Shown here: positions 9,562-19,152 of the stretch, piece after piece
Layout of the letters: every line of letters starts with the position of its first letter
How positions within the stretch are numbered: position 1 is the stretch's first letter
Assembly (NCBI RefSeq): GCF_022346545.1
Contig: NZ_JAKRNU010000001.1
Location: forward strand, 434,001-498,000
Reading direction: 5' to 3'
Length of the DNA stretch: 64,000 nt
DNA from: Sporosarcina sp. ACRSM
Lineage (GTDB): Bacteria; Bacillota; Bacilli; Bacillales_A; Planococcaceae
The notes under the pieces: model-generated
Database searches by the model: none
What the model was told of the DNA's origin: nothing
What the model saw: the letters and a program-made list of their open reading frames with translations, nothing else
Position numbers and translations under genes: made by a program

Positions 9562-9590
9562 ATCATAGTATGAGGGCAGTCCTCTGTCAA
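9562..9590 (-). promoter_or_regulatory. Strong sigma-A promoter for ylxM-ffh
   Basis: Minus-strand TTGACA (9585-9590), exactly 17 nt, TATGAT (9562-9567), between the ftsY stop and ylxM. The spacer contains the small inverted repeat GAGG-N4-CCCTC. Confidence 0.85.
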
Positions 9591-9596
9591 GCTAAA

Positions 9597-10592
9597 TTAC
9601 TTGTCTGTCTCTTCTAGTTCCAAACCATCCGCGAAAAGGCCGTAGACATACTTTTCCGGATCGAACGGCTGCAAATCGTCCACACCTTCTCCAAGACCGA
9701 CGAATTTCACCGGGATGTTCAATTTTTGACGGATCGCCAGCACAATGCCGCCTTTCGCCGTTCCATCCAGCTTCGTTAAGACAATACCTGTCACATTCGT
9801 CGCTTCTTTAAAGGTTTGTGCCTGGACGAGCGCATTTTGACCTGTCGTTGCATCAAGGGCCAACAGCACTTCATGCGGCGCGCCCGGCACTTCTTTACCG
9901 ATGACACGATGCACTTTTTCAAGCTCATTCATTAAGTTTACTTTATTCTGCAATCGGCCTGCTGTATCACAGATCAACACATCCACTTTCCGATTTTTAG
10001 CGGCCCGGATGGCATCATACATGACAGCTGCTGGATCCGATCCTTCCGATTGACGGATCACTTCCACACCCGCACGCTCTCCCCAGACGACTAACTGATC
10101 GATGGCACCAGCCCTGAATGTATCGCCCGCCGCAAGCATGACGGTCTTTCCTTCTGCCATCAGACGGGCTGCCAGTTTACCGATTGTCGTTGTCTTTCCG
10201 ACGCCATTGACACCTACCATAAGGACGACGGTCAATTCGCCCTCTTGGATATTCAAGCCGCTCTCCATCTCTTCTCCGGCTTTATAGATTTCAACCAATT
10301 TTTCCGAAATGACAGACTGGATACTTGCCGTGTCTTTGATATTTTTCCGCTGTACTTCAAGCTTCAGCTGATCGATCAGCTCCATGACCGTTTCAAAACC
10401 GACATCTGCTTGCAGTAAAAGCTCTTCCAATTCCTCGAAGAATTCTTCATCCACTTCCCGGAAACGGGCGACAAGATCATTCACCTTGGAAGTGAATGAA
10501 TCCCGCGTTTTCGCTAAACCGTCTTTAAATTTCTCTGTAACCGTCTCGTTTGTACCTGTTATTTTTTCCTTCAACTTTCTAAAAAAAGACAA
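9597..10592 (-). CDS. ftsY: SRP receptor FtsY
   Basis: Membrane-associated GTPase that docks SRP-ribosome complexes at the Sec translocon. After a short charged N-terminus come the N domain and G domain motifs: VGVNGVGKTTTIGKLAARL, DTAGRLQNKVNLMNELEKV, TKLDGTAKGGIVLA and GLGEGVDDLQPFDPE. Length 331 residues, the short Bacillus-type receptor without an acidic A domain. The start is TTG at 10592 with AGGAG 9 nt upstream. It follows smc by 15 nt. Confidence 0.97.
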   Translation of the reverse strand: MSFFRKLKEKITGTNETVTEKFKDGLAKTRDSFTSKVNDLVARFREVDEEFFEELEELLLQADVGFETVMELIDQLKLEVQRKNIKDTASIQSVISEKLVEIYKAGEEMESGLNIQEGELTVVLMVGVNGVGKTTTIGKLAARLMAEGKTVMLAAGDTFRAGAIDQLVVWGERAGVEVIRQSEGSDPAAVMYDAIRAAKNRKVDVLICDTAGRLQNKVNLMNELEKVHRVIGKEVPGAPHEVLLALDATTGQNALVQAQTFKEATNVTGIVLTKLDGTAKGGIVLAIRQKLNIPVKFVGLGEGVDDLQPFDPEKYVYGLFADGLELEETDK

Positions 10593-10607
10593 ACTGATCC
10601 GCTCCTT

Positions 10608-13600
10608 TTATATAATCGCCTCTTCTAGCACTTCGGAAATTTTCACGGAAATGAGTTTCGATACGCCAGATTCCTGCATCGTAATTCCGTAAAGCACATC
10701 TGCCCCTTCCATCGTCCCTTTGCGGTGTGTAATCACGATGAACTGCGTCTTCTCCGAAAATTTCTTCAAATATTTACTGTAGCGGACGACATTCGCTTCA
10801 TCAAGCGCTGCCTCGACTTCATCCAAAATACAGAAAGGAACAGGACGCACTTCGATGATTGAAAACAACAATGCGATGGCGGTTAATGCCCGTTCTCCCC
10901 CTGATAGCAAGCTCAAGTTCTGCTGCTTCTTCCCAGGTGGACGCGCAACGATATCAACACCCGTTTCAAGCAAGTTCTTCGGATCTGTCAGAACGAGATT
11001 GGCATCTCCACCACCAAACATCTCCTTGAAAACGTGCTGGAATCGGTTTTGCACAGCGTTGAAAGTCGTGGAAAACCGCATCGTCATTTCAGTATCCATC
11101 TCCGTCATCGCTTCATGCAATGTGTTTTTGGCTTCCAGCAAATCATTTCGCTGTTCAGTCAAAAATGCATGCCTTTCCGACACTTCTTGATACTCTTCGA
11201 TAGCTCCCGGGTTAACCGGTCCTAGAGCAGCTAAATCCCGTTTTAACGTTTCCACTTTTTCACGCATCTGTTGCTCGTCGAAATCCACTGCGAGCTCCAA
11301 ATCCGGATAAAGACCATAATCATGCAAGAGCCGCTGTAACACCGCTTCATATTTCACCTCAAGCCGGGAAATGTAAACCGTCACCGTATTCAGCGCGGCA
11401 ACTGCTTCCCCCGCCTTTTCTCGAAGTTGACGCAATTGCATGCCCCCTTCATCCAAAAGGCCCGCCAAGACGACACGACGCTCCCTGCCTGTTGTAATCG
11501 CCAGTTCAATACTTTCCTTTTCGTCGTTGGCTTGTCCGATTTGACTCTCGATATCTTCAGCAGTCAAGTCCCCGATGCCTTCATTTCCAGTGAAAAATTG
11601 TATTTCTTCATTCAATGAGGTCCGTTTCTGTTCGTTTTGTGCAACTGCCTCTTCTAAATCCCGGATAGCGGTTTGCTGATACGTTTTCTGTTCACGAAGT
11701 ATAGCAATTTTCTCCCGCAACTCATTATAGCGGCTTGTCAGCACAGTTTCCTCATTCCGCCGATCCGTAGCCAAGCGTTCCAACGAAGCAACTTCAGCTT
11801 GGATCGCTTCCAGTTCTTTTTGGACATTAAGATGCTGTTCCACTAGGTCCGCTTTCTTTTTCAAAAGCTCTGAACCGGTACTTTCCATGCCCTGTCTTCC
11901 CATTTCCGTCACAGCCACTTCCGATTCAATCGATCGGATGGCAATTTCTGTCTCACGGATTCGAGATTCCGCTGCAGTCAATTCAATTTGAAGACTCTCC
12001 ACAAGGGTACGGGACTGTTCGGTCTCATGCAACAACTTGGCGACATCCATTTTTGTATCGCCAATTTTCGCAGTCGCTGTTTCAATTGTCGCTGTCATTC
12101 GGACAAGCTGCTCTTTCAATGTCTCCAGTTCCGCTTTCCGCGTGAAAACAGTGGTCTGCCCTTTGACACCGCCTCCTGTCAATGAACCGCCTGCATTGAC
12201 GACATCCCCATCGATGGTCACGATACGATAACGATAACCCAATGCTTTGGCAATAGCAGATGCACCTTCAAGTGTTTTGGCGACAATCGTATTGCCTAGC
12301 AAGTTTTCCGTAATGATTCGATAGGTTTTGTCAGTCTGGACGAGTCCATCAGCTGTACCGATGAATTCCGGGTGTTGTTCCACAGTACGCAGGACGGTTG
12401 GCTGAAGCTTTCTGGACTTCATCACATCACGCGGCAAAAATGTTGCACGGCCGGCATTTTTCGCTTTCAAGTAACCGATCGCTTTTCGCGCTTCTGATTC
12501 CGTTGCCGTTACAATATGTTGCATTGCGGCACCAAGAGCGGTTTCCACTGCTTTTACATAGTCTTTCTCGACAGAGATCAGTTCAGCGACAGCACCATCA
12601 ATGCCTTGCAACTTCCCTGACTTTCGAGCGACAAGCACTTCTTTTACACCGGAATAGAAGCCTGAGAAATCCGCTTCCATGCTTTCCAATGCGCGTAAAC
12701 GTCCTTGCATTTCATGTTGCTTATTGAAAGCCTTTTGCATAAATTCCTGTTGCACACGAAGATCGGACTCCGTTTTCTGCAATGCTTGCGAAGACATGCG
12801 GTACGTCGAGTCAGCTTCTTTCAATTTCTTCTTCAATTCGGCTAAGCCCTTCTCCTTGCCTGATTTCTCGTCCATCAGTTGTGCAAGCTGTGTTTTCAAC
12901 CGAGAAGATTGTTGGAGAATTCTTTCCGAAGAAGATTTCTCACCTTCCAGCCTCTCCTCAATATGTTTCAGATCATTGCGGAGTGTCGCTTCTTCATTCA
13001 ATCGTTCGATATACGTGGACTTCAATTCTTCAATGTCGTTTTCCGTTTCTTTTACCGAACGCTTCAAGATATGGGAAATACCATCCATTTCCTCAGCTGT
13101 TTTTTCATATTCAGATACAGATGCCTGCCATTTTTCACGCGCAGCTTCCAATTTCGATGCCAGCTCGATCTTCGACTTTTCAGCCGTCTCGAGTTCCAGC
13201 TGCAACCGTTCTAGCTGTTGGTCCGTATTGCGCTGTTTTTCCAAAGAGAGCAAACGTCTGCCTTCCCATTTTTCCACATTCGCACTCATTTCGACCAGCT
13301 TCTGTTGCAATTCATCCAATTCCTGATCGACTTGGGCAAGCTGGCTCTTTAAGGCAGTCGACTGTTCCTCGGATTTTTCCGTCTCAGCTTCAAGCCGTTC
13401 TTTATCTTGCCGAATCGTTTTTGCCTCTTCGGCTTTTTCCATAATTTCTTGATGCAGTTGCTTTGCATCATAATTTAACAGCAGCACATCCGCTTCCCGT
13501 ATTTCCTCAGAAAGCTTTTGATGTCGTTCAGCGGCTTCCGCACTTTTTTGGAGCGGTTCAATCCGCGTATCGAGCTCTTTCAATATATCAAGGACCCGAT

Positions 13601-14165
13601 CCAAATTGTCTTCCGTTTCAAACAGCTTGTGCTCCGCTTTCTTCTTCCTTGTCTTATATTTCAATACCCCAGCGGCCTCGTCAAAGATGACCCGTCTATC
13701 CTCAGGGCGACTATTCAACACTTCATCGACACGACCTTGGGAAATCAATGAAAATGCTTCTTTTCCAAGGCCTGAATCCATAAACGTATCATTTATATCC
13801 TTTAACCTGCAGGGCTGCCCATTTAACAGATAGACACTTTCACCCGAACGGAATACCCTTCTACTCACACTAATTTCCGTATAATCGAGCGGGAAAAGTC
13901 CTTTGCTATTATCGAGAATAAGCGTCACTTCCGCAAAGTTAAGTGCTTTCCGGGAATCACTACCTGCGAAAATGACATCTTCCATTTTCGCACCGCGGAG
14001 GGTCTTCGCAGATTGCTCACCAAGAACCCATCGAATGGCATCTGTTACATTGCTTTTTCCGCTACCATTCGGTCCGACAACTGCAGTCACACCGGGAACA
14101 AAATCCACTCCGACGCGTTCTGCAAATGATTTGAATCCCATAATTTCCAATCTTTTTAAAAACAC
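10608..14165 (-). CDS. smc: Chromosome condensation protein SMC
   Basis: ATPase of the SMC-ScpAB complex that folds and segregates the chromosome. Walker A GPNGSGKSNVTDAIRW is near the N-terminus. Two long coiled coils (roughly residues 165-505 and 670-1000) flank the hinge, with its GGSLTGGGVKG region. The C-terminal head has the signature LSGGERALTAIALLFSI and Walker B FCILDEVEAALDEANV. Length 1185 residues matches B. subtilis SMC (about 1186). It lies between rnc and ftsY in the conserved order. Confidence 0.99.
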   Translation of the reverse strand: MFLKRLEIMGFKSFAERVGVDFVPGVTAVVGPNGSGKSNVTDAIRWVLGEQSAKTLRGAKMEDVIFAGSDSRKALNFAEVTLILDNSKGLFPLDYTEISVSRRVFRSGESVYLLNGQPCRLKDINDTFMDSGLGKEAFSLISQGRVDEVLNSRPEDRRVIFDEAAGVLKYKTRKKKAEHKLFETEDNLDRVLDILKELDTRIEPLQKSAEAAERHQKLSEEIREADVLLLNYDAKQLHQEIMEKAEEAKTIRQDKERLEAETEKSEEQSTALKSQLAQVDQELDELQQKLVEMSANVEKWEGRRLLSLEKQRNTDQQLERLQLELETAEKSKIELASKLEAAREKWQASVSEYEKTAEEMDGISHILKRSVKETENDIEELKSTYIERLNEEATLRNDLKHIEERLEGEKSSSERILQQSSRLKTQLAQLMDEKSGKEKGLAELKKKLKEADSTYRMSSQALQKTESDLRVQQEFMQKAFNKQHEMQGRLRALESMEADFSGFYSGVKEVLVARKSGKLQGIDGAVAELISVEKDYVKAVETALGAAMQHIVTATESEARKAIGYLKAKNAGRATFLPRDVMKSRKLQPTVLRTVEQHPEFIGTADGLVQTDKTYRIITENLLGNTIVAKTLEGASAIAKALGYRYRIVTIDGDVVNAGGSLTGGGVKGQTTVFTRKAELETLKEQLVRMTATIETATAKIGDTKMDVAKLLHETEQSRTLVESLQIELTAAESRIRETEIAIRSIESEVAVTEMGRQGMESTGSELLKKKADLVEQHLNVQKELEAIQAEVASLERLATDRRNEETVLTSRYNELREKIAILREQKTYQQTAIRDLEEAVAQNEQKRTSLNEEIQFFTGNEGIGDLTAEDIESQIGQANDEKESIELAITTGRERRVVLAGLLDEGGMQLRQLREKAGEAVAALNTVTVYISRLEVKYEAVLQRLLHDYGLYPDLELAVDFDEQQMREKVETLKRDLAALGPVNPGAIEEYQEVSERHAFLTEQRNDLLEAKNTLHEAMTEMDTEMTMRFSTTFNAVQNRFQHVFKEMFGGGDANLVLTDPKNLLETGVDIVARPPGKKQQNLSLLSGGERALTAIALLFSIIEVRPVPFCILDEVEAALDEANVVRYSKYLKKFSEKTQFIVITHRKGTMEGADVLYGITMQESGVSKLISVKISEVLEEAII

Positions 14166-14167
14166 GT

Positions 14168-14932
14168 TCAGTTCTCCCCTTCAACCTGTCGACTCTTCAA
14201 TTCCTGAATCGCGTGACGGGCAGCTTCCTGTTCGGCTTCCTTTTTCGATTTCCCAAGACCGGTACCGAGATCATGTCCGCCTAAACGAACAACCGTCACG
14301 AACTTTTTCGCATGGGCAGGACCCTTCTCTTCGATAATTTCATACTGAAGTTGCCCATTATTGTTCTGCTGGACGATTTCCTGCAGACGGCTCTTGTAAT
14401 CCATCACATGCGAAAAAGCACCGACACTGATTTTTGGGAAAACCACTTTTTCAAGAAAAGGAGTGACCGCTTCCATTCCCTGGTCTATATACAACGCACC
14501 GATAAATGCCTCGAAAACATCGGCCAATAGGGCAGGACGCATCCTTCCACCTGTTTGTTCCTCTCCTTTTCCAAGCAAGATATAGTTGCCAAATCCAAGC
14601 TCATTGGAAAATTTAACAAGGGATGGTTCACAGACAATGGCCGCTCGCAATTTTGTCAATTCGCCTTCTGTCATCGTCGGCTCTGTCGAGTACAAATAGC
14701 GGGAAACCCCCAATTCCAAGACAGCATCCCCTAAAAACTCCAGCCGCTCATTATCCGTGAATTTTTTTCTTCGATGCTCATTCACATAGGATGAATGGGT
14801 GAAAGCATTGTACAAAAGCGCATGGTTATTAAAAGGGATACCCAATCTTTCTTGGAGTTCATCAAACTTTTTACGAATTGCTAACGGAAGTGTTGCATTT
14901 GCATTTCTTACATTCATTCGTCTATTATTCAT
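14168..14932 (-). CDS. rnc: Ribonuclease III
   Basis: Double-strand-specific RNase that processes rRNA and structured RNAs. Catalytic signature [20 protein letters not shown], then [16 protein letters not shown] holds the second acidic cluster. The C-terminal dsRNA-binding domain includes [12 protein letters not shown] and [19 protein letters not shown]. Length 254 residues, the ATG at 14932 giving a short basic N-terminal extension as in Bacillus. It starts the rnc-smc-ftsY unit, 2 nt before smc. Confidence 0.97.
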   Translation of the reverse strand: MNNRRMNVRNANATLPLAIRKKFDELQERLGIPFNNHALLYNAFTHSSYVNEHRRKKFTDNERLEFLGDAVLELGVSRYLYSTEPTMTEGELTKLRAAIVCEPSLVKFSNELGFGNYILLGKGEEQTGGRMRPALLADVFEAFIGALYIDQGMEAVTPFLEKVVFPKISVGAFSHVMDYKSRLQEIVQQNNNGQLQYEIIEEKGPAHAKKFVTVVRLGGHDLGTGLGKSKKEAEQEAARHAIQELKSRQVEGEN

Positions 14933-14954
14933 TTCCGACTCTGCCTTTCAGTAC

Positions 14955-15200
14955 TTAATCAATTGCGCCTCGGCGTAATTGCGTCCAGATTTTGAATCGA
15001 GCTTGCTCGATTAACTCCTTTCAAAATCTGGGACATCCGCCGGAGGCTTTATCTTCGTTCAGCGGGCGCTTGAACACCCGCTGAACAGGAAAACAAAAGC
15101 GTATTCATCTCACCACCTATGGAGGTGAGGATCTTCTGTAGCTGACGCTTCGCTTTCAGTACAAAAATATTTGCTGAATGAAGATAAAGATACATCTAAT
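14955..15200. repeat. Nested palindromic intergenic element between rnc and acpP
   Basis: The 370-bp gap between rnc and acpP has no credible gene but holds a composite of inverted repeats. CCAGATTTTGAA pairs with TTCAAAATCTGG around an inner ATCGAGC/GCTCGAT hairpin (about 14978-15033). CAGCGGG pairs with CCCGCTG (about 15060-15085), and CTCACC with GGTGAG (about 15108-15128). An outer pair CTTTATCTTCgTTCAGC (from about 15048) and GCTGAATGAAGATAAAG (ending about 15190) encloses the latter two. It looks like a non-coding mobile or REP-like element, or an RNA fold in the rnc leader. Confidence 0.6.
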
Positions 15201-15240
15201 TTTACCCTTTTCCGTAGCTTAGTGCAAAAGGACTTCAAGG

Positions 15241-15295
15241 AAAAGTGAAAAGAGACGCTTTCAATCCCTTCAAAAGAAAGGTTGAAAGAGTCTCT
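15241..15295 (-). terminator. Terminator after acpP (end of the fap/fab operon)
   Basis: AGAGAC-x-CTTTCAA (from 15295 down) pairs with TTGAAAG-x-GTCTCT (to 15251), 13 bp with one internal mismatch and a 17-nt loop. It is followed on the minus strand by TTTTCACTTTTCC. It ends the fapR-plsX-fabD-fabG-acpP transcript. Confidence 0.8.
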
Positions 15296-15311
15296 CAGAC
15301 CAAATTGGACA

Positions 15312-15548
15312 TTAGTTCACTTTCGCTTCGATATACGAAACCGCATCACCGACTGTCGCAATTTTTTCAGCGTCATCATCGGAAATTTCCGTATCGAACT
15401 CATCTTCTAATTCCATAACAAGCTCAACGACATCCAGTGAGTCTGCGCCTAGATCGTCACGGAAAGAAGCTTCTAATTTGATTTCACTTTCATCGACACC
15501 AAGGCGGTCGACGATCACTTTCGTTACACGTTCAAGTACTGTTGACAA
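15312..15548 (-). CDS. acpP: Acyl carrier protein
   Basis: Carries growing acyl chains on 4'-phosphopantetheine attached to the Ser of [18 protein letters not shown]. The TTG at 15548 is chosen: it gives [18 protein letters not shown], 78 residues, in register with the usual ACP start, and GGAGG lies 8 nt upstream. The upstream in-frame GTG (15557) is part of the SD itself. It is last in the fapR operon and is preceded by a small palindromic repeat (15567-15628). Confidence 0.97.
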   Translation of the reverse strand: MSTVLERVTKVIVDRLGVDESEIKLEASFRDDLGADSLDVVELVMELEDEFDTEISDDDAEKIATVGDAVSYIEAKVN

Positions 15549-15566
15549 ATTTGTCACCTCCTCTCA

Positions 15567-15628
15567 ATGAAATGCGGAGGGCGGCGTTTAGACTCGAGGG
15601 GCTGCCGCCCGGAGCTGGACACTAGAAA
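15567..15628 (+). repeat. Short copy of a palindromic intergenic repeat family
   Basis: Begins GAAATGCGGAGGGCGGCGTTT and ends GCCGCCCGGAGCTGGACA. The GGCGGC/GCCGCC arms make a hairpin. The same ends bound the longer copy at 18975-19097. It sits inside the fab operon between fabG and acpP. Confidence 0.6.
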
Positions 15629-15641
15629 TGTGGAAGGTAAA

Positions 15642-16388
15642 TCACATTACCATTCCACCATCGACATGGATTGTTTGCCCGGTAATATAAGCTGCATCGT
15701 CAGATAATAAGAACATGACTGTCTTTGCCACATCTTCCGGATTTCCTAGTTTACCAAGCGGAATCACCGAAAGCATTTGTTTTTTCACTTCTTCACTCAA
15801 CGCATCTGTCATATCCGTTGTGATGAAACCTGGTGCTACAGCGTTGACATTGATATTGCGTGAAGCTAGCTCTTGTGCCACCGTCTTCGTGAACCCGATG
15901 ACGCCCGATTTCGCTGCGACATAGTTGGCTTGTCCCGGATTTCCGGAAACGCCGACAATCGATGCCACATTGACAATTTTACCAGCGCGTTGGCGCATCA
16001 TTTGACGTGTAACTCCTTTTGTACAGAGGAAGACACCTTTCAAATTGGTGCTGATGACATCATCCCATTCATCTTCTTTCATGCGCATCAGCAAATTATC
16101 TCTCGTAATGCCCGCATTATTGACAAGGATGTCGATGGAACCGAATTGCTCCAGTGTTTGATCGACCATATTTTTCACGCTATCCGCATCGGATACGTCA
16201 GCTTGAATGGCAAATGCTTCCCCGCCTGCATCTGTAATCAGCTTGACCACTTCATCCGCTTTGTCTTTGCTACCGCTATAATTGATCGCGACACGTGCGC
16301 CTTCCTTCGCAAGAAGCAACGCAATTTCACGGCCGATTCCACGTGAAGCTCCCGTGACGATTGCCGTTTTTCCTACAAATCTCTCCAT
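15642..16388 (-). CDS. fabG: 3-oxoacyl-[ACP] reductase
   Basis: NADPH-dependent reductase of the fatty acid elongation cycle (short-chain dehydrogenase fold). Cofactor motif [35 protein letters not shown], catalytic Ser in [14 protein letters not shown] and the YxxxK pair in [16 protein letters not shown]-terminal [14 protein letters not shown]. The ATG at 16388 gives 248 residues, overlaps the fabD stop (TAATG) and has AAGG upstream; the earlier GTG is too close to that SD. Confidence 0.98.
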   Translation of the reverse strand: MERFVGKTAIVTGASRGIGREIALLLAKEGARVAINYSGSKDKADEVVKLITDAGGEAFAIQADVSDADSVKNMVDQTLEQFGSIDILVNNAGITRDNLLMRMKEDEWDDVISTNLKGVFLCTKGVTRQMMRQRAGKIVNVASIVGVSGNPGQANYVAAKSGVIGFTKTVAQELASRNINVNAVAPGFITTDMTDALSEEVKKQMLSVIPLGKLGNPEDVAKTVMFLLSDDAAYITGQTIHVDGGMVM

Positions 16389-17332
16389 TACGACCACCCT
16401 TTCGATGCTTCGATTACGGTTTGTAACGTCTCTTCATCATAGACCGGCAGCACTGTCGCACTCCGATCGATTTTCTTGATTAGACCACTTAACACTTTTC
16501 CAGGACCGCACTCGATGAAATGCGTGACGCCCAGTTCCAATAGTTGGCGCACAGAATCTTCCCAGAGTACAGGCGAATAAAGCTGTTCTACAAGTAAGCC
16601 TTTGATCTCGCTGGAATCGGTCACTGCAGTTGCGTTTACATTCGCGATGACAGGGATGAAAGCATCTTTCATCTTCACTGCGTCAAGCGTGCTGCCGAGT
16701 TTCTCTGCTGCCGGTTTCATCAGCGACGAGTGGAAAGGTCCGCTGACATCAAGCGGGATCGCTCTTTTTGCGCCTGCTTCTTTCAATTGGACACATGCCT
16801 GCTCAACACCTTCTTTTGTGCCGGAAATAACGATTTGACCCGGACAATTCAAGTTGGCAGGTTGAACGGCAAACCCGGATTCCGTAATGCTATCCGTCAC
16901 TTCTTTCAACTTCTCTCCATCGAGACCGAGAATCGCCGCCATCGCCCCTTCTCCTGCCGGAACCGCTTCATTCATATATAAGCCGCGCTGATGGACGACC
17001 GATACGCCATCTTCGAATGATAGAACACCCGATGCGACAAGCGCCGTATACTCCCCAAGGCTATGTCCTGCCGTATAGTCAGGCGTGATCCCTGCTTCAG
17101 CCAATCTCGCTGCAATCATCGATCCTACCGTCAAAAGTGCGGGCTGTGCATGATACGTCAATGTCAGTTCTTCCTGCGACCCTTCCATAATGAGTTGGCT
17201 TAACTGAAAACCGAGTACTTGATCTGCCTGCTCCAGGAATTGCTTACTGTTCTCATCTGTTTCCGCAAATTGTTTTCCCATACCGACCGTCTGCGAACCT
17301 TGTCCAGGAAAAATGAAAGCCACTTTCGTCAT
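16388..17332 (-). CDS. fabD: Malonyl-CoA:ACP transacylase
   Basis: Moves malonyl from CoA to ACP for fatty acid elongation. N-terminal [18 protein letters not shown], nucleophile elbow [14 protein letters not shown] (catalytic Ser), QRGLYMNEA, and the catalytic His in [12 protein letters not shown]. Length 314 residues. Its start overlaps the plsX stop (ATGA), and it couples to fabG. Confidence 0.98.
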   Translation of the reverse strand: MTKVAFIFPGQGSQTVGMGKQFAETDENSKQFLEQADQVLGFQLSQLIMEGSQEELTLTYHAQPALLTVGSMIAARLAEAGITPDYTAGHSLGEYTALVASGVLSFEDGVSVVHQRGLYMNEAVPAGEGAMAAILGLDGEKLKEVTDSITESGFAVQPANLNCPGQIVISGTKEGVEQACVQLKEAGAKRAIPLDVSGPFHSSLMKPAAEKLGSTLDAVKMKDAFIPVIANVNATAVTDSSEIKGLLVEQLYSPVLWEDSVRQLLELGVTHFIECGPGKVLSGLIKKIDRSATVLPVYDEETLQTVIEASKGWS

Positions 17333-18321
17333 TGAGTTTCCGCCTTTCTTACCGTTTCACGGATTGTTCCGCAAACGTCATATTGTACCATCGTTCTCGC
17401 TTGTCGGATGGCATTCAAGATTGCATTGGCATTCGAAGAGCCATGCGCTTTGATCACCGGAGAATTCAAACCGAATAAGCATGCGCCACCGTACTCCGTA
17501 TAGTCCATTTTATTTTTCAAACCGCGCAATTCGTCTTTGATCAGACCCGCTGACAATTTCGATTTCAATGATGAGCCATATACTTCTTTCAACATCGTGA
17601 AAAAGGCTTGCGCGGTTCCTTCGATCGATTTCAAAACCATATTCCCTGTAAATCCATCCGTCACAACGACATCAGCGGCACCTGTCAATAGGTCGCGTGC
17701 TTCTACATTGCCGATAAAATGGACAGGTTCATTGGAAAGGACTTCATAAGCTGCTTTCGTCAACTCATTTCCTTTTCCTTCTTCTGTTCCGATATTTAAC
17801 AAGCCGACACGCGGTTTCGCAATCCCGCGTACTTTTTCAGCGTAAATGCTTCCCATGACCGCATATTGCCCGAGTTGGGAAGGCTTCGCATCCGCATTCG
17901 CTCCGAGATCCAACATGACGAAACCTTGTCCGTCAACTGTCGGCAATGTCGGCGCCAAGGCGGGACGTTCAATGCCATCAATCCGGCCGACAACGAACAG
18001 TCCAGCAGCCATGAGCGCTCCTGTGTTGCCCGCTGATACACATGCGGCAGCTTCCCCATCTTTGACCGCTTGCGCCATCCGCACCATGGACGCATCTTTT
18101 TTCCGTCGGATCGCACGGACCGGCTCATCATCCGGTTCAATCCGCTCTGTACAATGGATCACTTTTAGTCTTTCATGATCCGTTAAAAAAGGTGACATCG
18201 CCTGCTCATCACCATAAATATGTATATGGATATCTTCAAATGCTGTAAGACTTTCAATTACACCTTGAATGATTTCGCCCGGTGCATGATCTCCGCCCAT
18301 CCCGTCTACTGCAATAATCAT
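17329..18321 (-). CDS. plsX: Phosphate acyltransferase PlsX
   Basis: Converts acyl-ACP and phosphate to acyl-phosphate, the first step of phosphatidic acid synthesis in Gram-positive bacteria. N-terminal [50 protein letters not shown] and [17 protein letters not shown] are characteristic. Length 330 residues. It overlaps fapR and fabD by 4 nt each, so translation of the operon is probably coupled. Confidence 0.98.
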   Translation of the reverse strand: MIIAVDGMGGDHAPGEIIQGVIESLTAFEDIHIHIYGDEQAMSPFLTDHERLKVIHCTERIEPDDEPVRAIRRKKDASMVRMAQAVKDGEAAACVSAGNTGALMAAGLFVVGRIDGIERPALAPTLPTVDGQGFVMLDLGANADAKPSQLGQYAVMGSIYAEKVRGIAKPRVGLLNIGTEEGKGNELTKAAYEVLSNEPVHFIGNVEARDLLTGAADVVVTDGFTGNMVLKSIEGTAQAFFTMLKEVYGSSLKSKLSAGLIKDELRGLKNKMDYTEYGGACLFGLNSPVIKAHGSSNANAILNAIRQARTMVQYDVCGTIRETVRKAETQ

Positions 18322-18902
18322 TTTGTTTCCTCCTGATTTCCGTCAGTTGTCCGGTACATATAAAACTCTCCCGTAAACACGGTCTCATTACCGACTGTTG
18401 ACACAATTTCAACGAGTGTCCGGTTTTTCAATGGATTTATTTTCTTTACTTCGGCACGTGCGACCACTCTGTCCCCCGCTTTTACCGGTTTCAAAAAGTG
18501 AATGGATGATTTCACCGTCAAGGCTAAATCATCATCCATGACAGCGACCGCAAGTGAATTCGCCTGTGCGAACAGATGATGCCCCCGCGCGATGCCGCTC
18601 CGCTGAAAAACATGATCTTCCGTTACATCGAATATGGATAATGCACTTTTATCTAATTGGATATCGATAATATCCCCGATCACTTCATCTGTCTGAAGGG
18701 ATTTTACTTCTTCCTGCATCGTTCGGGATGCAACCGTTTTTAAACGTTCCCGCAATTCAGGGATTCCGCATTCAAGCCTGTCCAAGCGGATCGTCTGGAC
18801 ACTTACACCAAACCGTTCTGATAGCTCCTCATCCGTCAAAAACGGATTTTCATCAAGCAACAATCCAAGCTGTCGTTGCCTTTCCTTTTTAGGCAGTCTC
18901 AA
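18318..18902 (-). CDS. fapR: Fatty acid and phospholipid biosynthesis repressor FapR
   Basis: Repressor of lipid-synthesis genes that is released by malonyl-CoA. N-terminal [23 protein letters not shown], then [12 protein letters not shown]. The C-terminal hot-dog ligand domain includes [20 protein letters not shown]. The start is TTG at 18902 ([13 protein letters not shown]), with AGGTGA upstream and an N-terminus like B. subtilis FapR; 194 residues. A FapR box overlaps its own promoter, implying autoregulation of the whole plsX-fabD-fabG-acpP operon. Confidence 0.97.
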   Translation of the reverse strand: MRLPKKERQRQLGLLLDENPFLTDEELSERFGVSVQTIRLDRLECGIPELRERLKTVASRTMQEEVKSLQTDEVIGDIIDIQLDKSALSIFDVTEDHVFQRSGIARGHHLFAQANSLAVAVMDDDLALTVKSSIHFLKPVKAGDRVVARAEVKKINPLKNRTLVEIVSTVGNETVFTGEFYMYRTTDGNQEETK

Positions 18903-18918
18903 TCATTTCACCTTCCGG

Positions 18919-18937
18919 ATTAGCACTTGGTACTAAT
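18919..18937 (-). promoter_or_regulatory. FapR operator
   Basis: Minus-strand ATTAGTACCAAGTGCTAAT is a near match to the known FapR box (ATTAGTACCTAGTCTTAAT type), an imperfect palindrome. It lies directly downstream of the -10 element, over the expected transcription start, as in B. subtilis fapR. Confidence 0.88.
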
Positions 18938-18940
18938 AGT

Positions 18941-18969
18941 AGTATATAAAGATGGAAATGAGAATGCAA
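18941..18969 (-). promoter_or_regulatory. Promoter for fapR-plsX-fabD-fabG-acpP
   Basis: Minus-strand TTGCAT (18964-18969), 17 nt, TATACT (18941-18946). The predicted start near 18934 falls inside the FapR box. Confidence 0.8.
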
Positions 18970-18974
18970 GCATA

Positions 18975-19097
18975 GAAATGCGAAAGGCGCCGTTTAGATG
19001 CGGCAGACATAAGATGGTTTGACTGAGCGGCGCATTTTGCCGCACAGGTGAGTCGGCTTATGACCGAGCATCTGGCGCCTGGAGCTGGACATCAAGA
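18975..19097 (+). repeat. Long copy of the palindromic intergenic repeat family
   Basis: Begins GAAATGCGAAAGGCGCCG and ends TGGCGCCTGGAGCTGGACA. Terminal GGCGCC arms, inner AGATGC/GCATCT, CATAAG/CTTATG and a central GCGGC...GCCGC stem allow one long cruciform or RNA hairpin. Related ends occur at 15567-15628 and, on the other strand, at 33570-33828. Confidence 0.65.
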
Positions 19098-19152
19098 ATA
19101 TCGAAAGACGGCTGTCTAAATCGAGCAGCCGCCTATGTCTAAAGTCCTTATT

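Noticed and set aside
12679-13444. Plus-strand frames of 215 and 220 codons opposite smc
   Set aside because: Antisense to coiled-coil coding sequence, Ser/Phe-rich shadow frames without an SD.
14955-15200. A riboswitch or tRNA in the rnc-acpP gap
   Set aside because: The hairpins do not match a T-box, SAM, TPP or tRNA pattern that I know; called only as a palindromic element.
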